Origin: DASVAL01 sp035649575
Lineage (GTDB): Bacteria > Planctomycetota > UBA1135 > UBA2386
Assembly (NCBI GenBank): GCA_035649575.1
Contig: DASRJH010000055.1
Location: forward strand, 1 to 20,579
Reading direction: 5' to 3'
DNA: 20,579 nucleotides
A program made the position numbers and the translations under genes. Of the stretch, positions 14,462-20,579 are shown piece after piece. The notes below the pieces were generated by a model. The model was not told the DNA's origin, ran no database searches, and worked only from the letters and a program-made list of their open reading frames with translations. Position 1 is the first letter of the stretch, and the number at the start of each line of letters is the position of its first letter.

Positions 14462-17400
14462 CTAGTTGCGGGTGACGGTCTCGCCGAGGTTCAGCATGAC
14501 CGCGGCGACCTGCGCCCACGCCGCCAGTTCGGCGGGCTGTAGCGACGGGTCGGGCGGCTTCTCGCCGTTGGCCAGCAGGCGCGCCGCGGCAGCGGGCGAC
14601 GCGGCGAAGAAACTGCGCTCGCGCGACAACGCGCGCTGCAGCAGCGCGAGCTGTTCCTGGTCTGGCACGTGCGAGGTCACTTCCTCGAACGCCCATTCGA
14701 GCCGCTCGCGGTCGCGCGCATCGCGGCGCAGGATGCGCTCCGCGAGGCCCCGCGCCGCTTCGACGAACTGCGGGTCGTTGAGCAGGACGAGCGCCTGCAG
14801 CGGCGTGTTGGTGACGGGCCGCGAGACCGTGCACACCTCGCGGTTCGGGGCGTCGAACGCGACCATGCTCGGCGGCGGCAGCGTGCGCTTCCAGTAGGTG
14901 TAGAGACTGCGCCGGTAGAGCTTCTCGCCGTGATCCTGCACGAAGCTCTGCGCGGTGGCATGCGTCGACGCGTAGTGGCTGATCTCGCGCCACGGGTCGC
15001 CCGGCGTGTACGGGTTCACGCTGGGCCCGCCGAGTTGGGGCACGAGCAGACCCGAAACGCGCAGTGCTCCGTCGCGGATCAGCTCGGCGGGCAGGCGGAA
15101 CCGCGGACCGCGCGCGAGCAGGCGGTTGTCGGGATCGCGCTCGAGTTGTGCTGGCGTGGTGACCGACGATTGCCGCCAGGTCGCCGACAGCATGATCGTC
15201 CGCAGCAACTGCTTCGTGTTCCAGCCGCTCTCGACGAACTCGACCGCGAGCCAGTCGAGCAGCTCGGGATGGGAAGGCCATTCGCCTTGCGTGCCGAAGT
15301 CGGCGGCGGTTCGCACGAGACCGGTGCCGAACAGCATCTGCCAGAAGCGGTTCACGGCCACGCGCGCGGTCAGGGGATGCCCCGGCATCACGACCCAATG
15401 CGCAAGCCCGAGGCGGTTGTGGGGTGCGCCGTCGGGAGGAGGCGGCAGGAACCGCGGGGTCGCCGCCGTGACCTTCTCGCGCGGGTCAGAGTAGAGCCCG
15501 CGATGCAGCACGAACGTCTCGCGAGGATTCGCCGCCGTGTCCATCACCATCGCGGGGAACGCCCCGGTGCGGCAGGCAAGGCGATCGCGCGCGTTGGCCA
15601 GGGCGGTGCGCGTGCGCGCCAGGCTCTCGCCGAACTCGGCGAAGTGTGCTTTGATGCGCAGTGCCTGCTCGTCGGTGCGCTGCGACGGTTCCGCGCCGAG
15701 GAGTGCTATGACGTCGGCCGGAAGATCCGTGCCGTCGTCGTTGCCCGTGATCGCGAAGAACTCCGTACGAGCCGCCATGAAATCGCCGCCGCGACCGAAG
15801 TTCAGCTGTACGGTGAAATGCCGAGCATCCTCGCCGCTGACCGGCTCGTCGAAGGTCACCGTGACGTGCACGGGCCCCTCTGCCGAGAGGTCGGGCATCC
15901 ACCCATCGCTGTAGTCGGTCGAGAGCGCCCCGCGCGGATGGCCATCGCGGTCCCACGAACTCGCCGTGATCCTGCGGATCCGCAGGATGCGGTTCAGGTC
16001 CACCTGATCCGAGAACACCGGGCCGGAGCTGACGGAGATCGTCGTCAGCTGGAAGGTGCGCTTGCCGTCGCGACCGCCGTCGCTCCCGCCGCCGTGACCC
16101 CAGCCGGCCGCAGGTGCATCGGGCCGCACGTGCGCAACCACGCGCAACCCCGTGATCGGCCGATCGATCACCGGCAATTCCAGCGCGACATCGAAGGCCG
16201 CGAAGCCCGACGGCCGGTCGATGCGCGCAAACCGCCCGTCTTCGATCAGGAAGCCGTCTCCCGTGTTCGGCGTGCTGATCCTGGTCAAGGTCGCGCGGTG
16301 CAACTCGAGATCCACGCCGCGCGCGGCGAGTCCCGTTCGCTCGGCAGCTTCCCACGCCGCGAGCGCCTCGCGGGAAGGCGCTGCCAGCTCGGCTTCGAGT
16401 GCTTCGATGCGAACGCGCAGGTCGTCTTCCTCGCCGGTGGAAAGCACCGAGTGCGCCGCGACGAAGGGTTTCGGGTCGACGCCGCCGTCGCCGTCGAGCG
16501 CCGCCTCGCTCGACGTGTTGAAGTAGGCGAACAGCGAGTAGTAGTCCTGCTGCGTGATCGGATCGAACTTGTGATCGTGGCACTGCGCGCAGGCCATCGT
16601 GATCCCGAGCACCGCCTCGCCGAAGGTCTTGACGCGGTCCACACTGTAGGTGACGAGGTTCTCTTCGGGGATCGTGCCGCCCTCGTGCGTGACCATGTTG
16701 TTGCGCTGGAAGCCCGTCGCGACGAGCGTCTCTTCGGTCCGGTCGGGCAGCAGGTCGCCGGCGATCTGCTCCAGCAGGAATCGGTCGTAGGGCTTGTTCG
16801 CGTTGAAGGCAGCGATCACGTAGTCGCGCCAGATCCAGGCGTGGCGACCCCCGTCGATCGAGAAGCCGTTCGTGTCGGCGTAGCGCGCCGCGTCGAGCCA
16901 TTCGAGTGCCAGGCGTTCCCCGAAGTGCGGGCTCGCGAGCAGCAGGTCGAGCGCATGCTCGAAGGCACGCGGATCCGGATCCGCGACGAACGCCCGCACT
17001 TGCTCGGCGGACGGCGGCAACCCCGTGAGATCGAGGAACGCGCGGCGCAGCAGCGTCGCGCGGTCGGCTTCGGGTGCCGGCGAAAGACCTTGCTCGGCGA
17101 GCCGCGCGCGAACGAACGCATCGATCGGCTGCGGTGCGGCGGCCGTCGGCAACGTTCGCTTCGGCGACACGAACGCCCAGTGCTCCGCGTACGGAGCGCC
17201 TTGTTCGATCCAGTCGCGGATCTGCGCCTTCTGCGCCTCGCTCAACGTGTGGTGTGACTCGGGTGGCGGCATCCTCTCGTCAGCATCCTCCGTCTGGATG
17301 CGTCGCCAGACTTCGCTGGCGGCGAGATCGCGGGGCACGATGGGCGTCGAGCCATCGCGCCTTGCATACGCACTCTCGGCCCGGTCGAGCCGCAGCTCGG

Positions 17401-17554
17401 CCTTGCGGGCGCGCTCGTCGAAGCCGTGGCACGGGAAGCACTTCTCAGCGAGCAGCGGCCGGATGTCGCGGTTGTAGTCGACGGCACGGCGGGCTCGAGG
17501 TCCGGACTGAGCCGGACCAGCTGTGGCAAGAGCAACGAACAGGGCGATGCACAC
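14462..17554 (-). CDS. secreted PSCyt1-PSCyt2-PSD1 (DUF1549/DUF1553) haem protein
   Basis: The product (about 1030 aa) is of the three-domain type abundant in Planctomycetota. After a signal peptide (CIALFVALATAGPAQSG) comes a Planctomycete cytochrome-c-like domain, with VDYNRDIRPLLAEKCFPCHG and its haem motif at 39-43. Next is PSCyt2/DUF1549 (about 125-350), with LDLTGLPP, RLALEWLDAARYADTNGF and a second CxxCH, CAQCHDHKFDP, at 322-326. Residues about 370-610 form a beta-rich insertion. PSD1/DUF1553 (about 685-1000) follows, with HPLTARVAVNRFWQMLFGTGLV, WPSHPELLDWLAVEF and RPVTNTPLQALVLLNDP. The function is unproven; degradation or modification of polysaccharides with haem-borne electrons has been proposed for such systems. 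No ATG begins the signal peptide: GTG at 17554 is used here, while TTG at 17569 would add a positively charged n-region. It is the first gene of the DUF1501 operon. Confidence 0.92.
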   Translation of the reverse strand: MCIALFVALATAGPAQSGPRARRAVDYNRDIRPLLAEKCFPCHGFDERARKAELRLDRAESAYARRDGSTPIVPRDLAASEVWRRIQTEDADERMPPPESHHTLSEAQKAQIRDWIEQGAPYAEHWAFVSPKRTLPTAAAPQPIDAFVRARLAEQGLSPAPEADRATLLRRAFLDLTGLPPSAEQVRAFVADPDPRAFEHALDLLLASPHFGERLALEWLDAARYADTNGFSIDGGRHAWIWRDYVIAAFNANKPYDRFLLEQIAGDLLPDRTEETLVATGFQRNNMVTHEGGTIPEENLVTYSVDRVKTFGEAVLGITMACAQCHDHKFDPITQQDYYSLFAYFNTSSEAALDGDGGVDPKPFVAAHSVLSTGEEDDLRVRIEALEAELAAPSREALAAWEAAERTGLAARGVDLELHRATLTRISTPNTGDGFLIEDGRFARIDRPSGFAAFDVALELPVIDRPITGLRVVAHVRPDAPAAGWGHGGGSDGGRDGKRTFQLTTISVSSGPVFSDQVDLNRILRIRRITASSWDRDGHPRGALSTDYSDGWMPDLSAEGPVHVTVTFDEPVSGEDARHFTVQLNFGRGGDFMAARTEFFAITGNDDGTDLPADVIALLGAEPSQRTDEQALRIKAHFAEFGESLARTRTALANARDRLACRTGAFPAMVMDTAANPRETFVLHRGLYSDPREKVTAATPRFLPPPPDGAPHNRLGLAHWVVMPGHPLTARVAVNRFWQMLFGTGLVRTAADFGTQGEWPSHPELLDWLAVEFVESGWNTKQLLRTIMLSATWRQSSVTTPAQLERDPDNRLLARGPRFRLPAELIRDGALRVSGLLVPQLGGPSVNPYTPGDPWREISHYASTHATAQSFVQDHGEKLYRRSLYTYWKRTLPPPSMVAFDAPNREVCTVSRPVTNTPLQALVLLNDPQFVEAARGLAERILRRDARDRERLEWAFEEVTSHVPDQEQLALLQRALSRERSFFAASPAAAARLLANGEKPPDPSLQPAELAAWAQVAAVMLNLGETVTRN

Positions 17555-17620
17555 GGATCGGCAGCACAATTCGTGTGTTTCGTTCGCTTGCACGGGGGGT
17601 CGGGGACGGCGCGGGCGCAG

Positions 17621-17652
17621 CCGTTCGCATACCTTAGAGGGGCAGCGAACGG
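17621..17652. repeat. inverted repeat between the PSD1 and aroB genes
   Basis: CCGTTCGC (17621-17628) is the exact reverse complement of GCGAACGG (17645-17652) with 16 bases between. It sits centrally in the 175-base divergent gap, where an operator would be expected. No regulator is identified. Confidence 0.35.
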
Positions 17653-17664
17653 GAACCCATCCCC

Positions 17665-17682
17665 GGCCGGCGCGCGCCGGCC
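17665..17682. repeat. 18-bp perfect palindrome upstream of aroB
   Basis: GGCCGGCGC is followed directly by its reverse complement GCGCCGGCC, with no spacer. All bases are G or C, so composition makes it less surprising than its length suggests. It could be a binding site for a dimeric protein. Confidence 0.35.
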
Positions 17683-17709
17683 CCAGCAAGCTCGCCGGCG
17701 CGGGCGCGC

Positions 17710-17724
17710 CCTGGTAAGACCAGG
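17710..17724 (+). promoter_or_regulatory. hairpin covering the aroB ribosome binding site
   Basis: CCTGGT (17710-17715) pairs with ACCAGG (17719-17724) around the loop AAG. The only Shine-Dalgarno-like sequence before aroB, AGGA at 17722-17725, lies in its 3' arm, four bases before the ATG at 17730. The hairpin could dampen translation; this is inference. Confidence 0.35.
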
Positions 17725-17729
17725 ACGTC

Positions 17730-18779
17730 ATGGACCGACGGTTCCAGTTCCGGCGCTCGACCACGTGCCGCATCGTGCTCGGCGACGGTGTCGAGGCGCA
17801 GCTGGCTTCGCTCATCGGCGAGCTAGAGGCTGACCACGTCATGCTCGTGCACGATGGCGTGCTGAAAGCACTCGCGGCCCGTCTCGCGAGGGCGATCGGC
17901 GCGCGTTCGACGCTGTCGGTTCCCGGCGGCGAAGCCTGCAAGCGACTCGACGTGATCGGCCGGCTCGCTGCCGACCTCAGCGCTGCCGGCGCCACGCGCG
18001 GCACCGCGCTCGTCGGTCTCGGCGGCGGCACGATCACCGATCTCGTCGGTTTCCTCGCGGCCACCTACATGCGCGGGGTGCCACTCGTGCTCTGCCCGAC
18101 GACGACGCTCGCGATGTGCGATGCCGCGATCGGCGGCAAGAACGGCGTCGACGTCAGCGGTCTCAAGAACATGCTCGGCACGATCCGCCAGCCCGATCTC
18201 GTCGTCGCCGACATCGCCTGGCTGCAGAGCCTGCCCGACGAGCTGTTCCGCGAAGGCCTCGTCGAGGTAGTCAAGAAAGCCGCCGTGCTCGATGCGGCGA
18301 GTTTCCGGCGACTCGAGCAACTCGCGCCCGACCTCGCGGCGCGAAAGCCAGCGGCCGTCGCGGAGGTCGTCGAGATGGCGGTCATGATGAAGATGGACGT
18401 CGTGCGCGCCGACGAGACCGAGACGGGCCGCCGCCGCTGGCTCAACTTCGGCCACACGATCGGACACGCGATCGAGAGCCTCGGCGCCGGCACGATCCGC
18501 CACGGCAGCGCCGTGGCCATGGGTCTCGCGGCCGAGTGCCGCGCGGCCGGCGCGGCGGTGCCGGCCGCCGTGACCGCGCGCATCGAAGCGCTGTTGCACG
18601 CGCTCGGCGTGGCCACGGCGATGCCTCGCCCGGTCGCCGACGCGGTGCGGCTCTGGCAGTTCGCGCAGAAGGACAAGAAGGTGCGGTCCGGCAGCGTGCC
18701 GATGGTCGTTCCCGCGACGATCGGCAGGGGCAAGGTCGTCGAGCTGTCGGCGCAGAACCTCGCGCGATCGCTCGCATGA
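17730..18779 (+). CDS. aroB: 3-dehydroquinate synthase
   Basis: The product (349 aa, normal length) converts DAHP to 3-dehydroquinate, the second step of the shikimate pathway, using NAD and a divalent metal in the cytoplasm. Recognisable segments are the nucleotide-binding GGGTITDLVGFLAATYMRG (from G98) and the substrate region PTTTLAMCDAAIGGKNGVD followed by LKNMLG. The metal ligands are E179 in GLVEVVKK, H242 in FGHTIGHAIE and H258 in HGSAVAMG. In most AroB proteins the loop reads DSSxGGKT; here it is DAAIGGKN, a modest change. The final codons overlap the start of the aroA-aroK gene as ATGA, so the two are translationally coupled. A short hairpin covers the ribosome binding site. Confidence 0.95.
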   Translation: MDRRFQFRRSTTCRIVLGDGVEAQLASLIGELEADHVMLVHDGVLKALAARLARAIGARSTLSVPGGEACKRLDVIGRLAADLSAAGATRGTALVGLGGGTITDLVGFLAATYMRGVPLVLCPTTTLAMCDAAIGGKNGVDVSGLKNMLGTIRQPDLVVADIAWLQSLPDELFREGLVEVVKKAAVLDAASFRRLEQLAPDLAARKPAAVAEVVEMAVMMKMDVVRADETETGRRRWLNFGHTIGHAIESLGAGTIRHGSAVAMGLAAECRAAGAAVPAAVTARIEALLHALGVATAMPRPVADAVRLWQFAQKDKKVRSGSVPMVVPATIGRGKVVELSAQNLARSLA

Positions 18780-20539
18780 ACCGCGCTGGACCACCGAGGG
18801 CCATCGCACCGCTGCGTTGGCCCTGTGACGCGGAGCTCTCGCTGCCGGGCAGCAAGAGCGAGGCGAGCCGCATGCTCGTCGCGGCGGCGACGAGTGGACG
18901 CGCCATCACGGTGATCGGCGCCACGCCTTGCGACGACGTGCGCCACCTCGTGGCGGGCCTCGCAGCGCTCGGCTTCGAAGCACGCTACACCGACGAAGCG
19001 CGTGGCAACGTGCGCGTCGGGCCGCGCGCCGCGAACCCGCCGGCCACCGCGGAGATCTTCTGTGGCAATGCCGGCGCGGCGCTGCGCTTCCTCGTCTCGG
19101 TCGCGGCGATCACGCAGGGGCACTGGACGATCACGGGTGACGCTGCGATGTTGCGGCGCCCGGTCCGCCCGCTCGTCCTGGCGTGGCGGCAGCTTGGCGT
19201 CGACATCAGCGACAGCGACGGCTGTCCGCCCGTGCGCGTGCGCGGCGGCGGCAGCGCCGGCGACCGCGTGTTGCTCGATGCGACCGCTTCGAGTCAGTTC
19301 GTCTCGTCGCTGCTGCTCGCCGGCTCGGGCCTGCCGGCCGGCCTCGACATCGAGTTCGTCGGGCGGCCAGCGTCGATCGAATACGCGCAGTTGACCTGCT
19401 CCGTGCTGCAACAGCTCGGCATCGAGGCCACGCTGCGCTCCGACGGCGCCTCGGTGAGGCGCGGCAAGGGCTCGAGCGTCGGCGAGCTCTGCGTCGGCAG
19501 CGACTGGAGTGCGATGGGTGTCTGGACGTGCCTTCACTTCCTGTCGGGCTCGCTCGTGCGCGCGACGAACCTGCGTCGCGGCTCGGGCCAGCCCGACGAA
19601 CAGCTGGCCCGCGTGCTCGCGCCGCTGCGCGGCGATGGCGAACGCTCCGTCGACGTCTCGGCAATGCCCGACCAGTTCCTGAACCTGGCGATCGTCGCGG
19701 CGCTGCGCACCGGAACCACACGCCTCGCCGGTGCTTCGAACCTGCGCCACAAGGAATGCGACCGCATCGCCGTGATGGCGCGCGAGCTGACTCGCGCGAA
19801 GGTCGCCGTGCAGGAACTGCCCGATGGCCTCGTCGTGCACGGCCAAGGCCGCGTTTCGCCGGCCGCCGTCGATCCACAAGGGGACCACCGCGTCGCGATG
19901 GCGTGGGCACTGCTCGGGTTGCTCGTGCCCGGCATCACCGTGAGCGATCCGGACTGCGTGGCGAAGAGCTATCCGATGTTCTGGCAGCACCTCGACGCCG
20001 TACAGCGATCGCCGCGGTGCGTCGCAGTCGTCGGCATGCGCGGTTCGGGCAAGAGCACGTTCGCGAGCGCGCTCGCGAAACGCACGGGTCTTGACTGGAT
20101 CGACACCGACAGCCTGTTCGAAGCAGGACATGGCCCGATCGCCGCATTCGTCGCGCGGCACGGCTGGCCCGCGTTCCGCGACCACGAAGCGCAGCTCGTC
20201 GCCGCATCGATCGCTCCGGGCCGCATCGTGAGCACGGGCGGTGGCGCCATCGAGCACGAACCGACGCGGGCCCTGCTGCGCGCGCGCGCACTGACGGTCT
20301 GGCTCGACGGCCCCGCGGACCTGCTGCGCGCGCGTCTGTTCGCCGACGGGAAGGTGCGACCCTCGGTGACCGGGGCGGCGCCAGCCGTCGAGGTCGACGA
20401 GTTGCTCACGCGCCGCCACCCGCTCTACGCCGAGGTCGCCGAAGTACGGCTCGACGCGGCCGCGACGACGCAGGTGCAGGTCGAACAGGCGTTGGCCCGG
20501 CTCGGTGCCCGCGCGCATGTTTTCGCGGCAGCTCAGTGA
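18776..20539 (+). CDS. aroA-aroK: EPSP synthase-shikimate kinase fusion
   Basis: The product (587 aa) joins the sixth and fifth shikimate-pathway enzymes. Residues 1-412 are 3-phosphoshikimate 1-carboxyvinyltransferase: LPGSKSEASR with K27, S28 and R32, the loop CGNAGAALRF (96-105), DATASSQF for shikimate phosphate, LRHKECDRIAVMARELT, DHRVAMA and CVAKSYP. Residues about 415-587 are shikimate kinase: Walker A GMRGSGKST (420-428), DTD for metal and shikimate, FRDHEAQL, STGGGA, and the lid arginine in VRPSV with RRHPLY. The join is short, with no frameshift, so it is a genuine fusion. Kinase product and synthase substrate are the same molecule, shikimate 3-phosphate. The ATG at 18776 overlaps the aroB stop. 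In the synthase loop, the positions of E. coli T97 and P101 are A101 and F105. Confidence 0.95.
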   Translation: MNRAGPPRAIAPLRWPCDAELSLPGSKSEASRMLVAAATSGRAITVIGATPCDDVRHLVAGLAALGFEARYTDEARGNVRVGPRAANPPATAEIFCGNAGAALRFLVSVAAITQGHWTITGDAAMLRRPVRPLVLAWRQLGVDISDSDGCPPVRVRGGGSAGDRVLLDATASSQFVSSLLLAGSGLPAGLDIEFVGRPASIEYAQLTCSVLQQLGIEATLRSDGASVRRGKGSSVGELCVGSDWSAMGVWTCLHFLSGSLVRATNLRRGSGQPDEQLARVLAPLRGDGERSVDVSAMPDQFLNLAIVAALRTGTTRLAGASNLRHKECDRIAVMARELTRAKVAVQELPDGLVVHGQGRVSPAAVDPQGDHRVAMAWALLGLLVPGITVSDPDCVAKSYPMFWQHLDAVQRSPRCVAVVGMRGSGKSTFASALAKRTGLDWIDTDSLFEAGHGPIAAFVARHGWPAFRDHEAQLVAASIAPGRIVSTGGGAIEHEPTRALLRARALTVWLDGPADLLRARLFADGKVRPSVTGAAPAVEVDELLTRRHPLYAEVAEVRLDAAATTQVQVEQALARLGARAHVFAAAQ

Positions 20540-20550
20540 GCCGCCGCGAA
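20522..20550 (+). terminator. stem-loop spanning the aroA-aroK stop codon
   Basis: TTCGCGGC (20522-20529) pairs with GCCGCGAA (20543-20550); inside, GCTC (20531-20534) pairs with GAGC (20538-20541) around AGT. The TGA stop is within the structure. No T-run follows in the 29 bases that remain, so the operon may end here or continue beyond the window. Confidence 0.4.
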
Positions 20551-20579
20551 GCTGCGCTCTAAGCTCGCACGGCCAATCC

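Noticed and set aside
14669..17257. Plus-strand open frame of 862 codons opposite the PSD1 gene
   Set aside because: Arg/Ala/His-rich shadow of a gene with recognisable domains along its whole length.
20020..20040. Possible frameshift artefact creating the aroA-aroK fusion
   Set aside because: The frame is continuous with good motifs on both sides of the joint and no stop or start-like break at the junction.
18065..20518. Minus-strand open frame of 817 codons opposite aroB and aroA-aroK
   Set aside because: No recognisable motif; the plus strand carries three enzyme domains with intact active sites.

Overview
The window is GC-rich DNA (visibly around 65-70% G+C) from a bacterium that is most likely a planctomycete or a close relative. 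The main clue is an adjacent pair typical of Planctomycetota and Verrucomicrobia: a large secreted PSCyt1/PSCyt2/PSD1 (DUF1549/DUF1553) haem protein and a Tat-exported DUF1501 protein. Secreted multihaem cytochromes, a secreted HEAT-repeat protein and weak Shine-Dalgarno signals fit the same picture. No tRNA, rRNA, CRISPR array, insertion sequence or phage gene is visible. It reads as ordinary chromosome, densely coded on both strands, and no stretch over 300 bases lacks a gene.

Layout, left to right. A secreted haem protein is cut by the left edge (1-240, minus). Divergent from it are a TrmA/RlmD-type RNA m5U methyltransferase (384-1586), a secreted five-haem cytochrome (1825-4155) and a secreted M1-family metallopeptidase (4228-5883). 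The peptidase meets, tail to tail with four bases between stop codons, a minus-strand series: a WHy/LEA14-type lipoprotein (9793-10617), a DEDDh exonuclease (9002-9565), a secreted concanavalin-like beta-sandwich protein (7851-9005) overlapping the exonuclease by ATGA, and a secreted HEAT-repeat protein (5888-7768). The 227-base gap between lipoprotein and exonuclease genes holds a run of four stem-loops. Then comes a plus-strand 3-hydroxyacyl-CoA dehydrogenase/enoyl-CoA hydratase fusion (10863-12887), which converges on the PSD1-DUF1501 pair (17554-12981, minus). The right end is a shikimate-pathway operon: aroB (17730-18779) overlapping by ATGA an aroA-aroK fusion (18776-20539).

The gap 1587-1824 (238 bases) shows no gene and no convincing signal. 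The gap 10618-10862 (245 bases) is the divergent promoter region between the lipoprotein and beta-oxidation genes and carries two small hairpins close to the latter.

Functionally there are three themes: an exported redox/degradation set (haem proteins, peptidase, PSD1/DUF1501), a fatty-acyl or short-chain CoA oxidation enzyme, and aromatic amino-acid biosynthesis. I found no clear sign of an undescribed defence or mobile system. The points best worth checking are the AROM-like arrangement of aroB-aroA-aroK, the unusual EPSP-synthase active-site loop, and the stem-loop cluster at 9599-9775.
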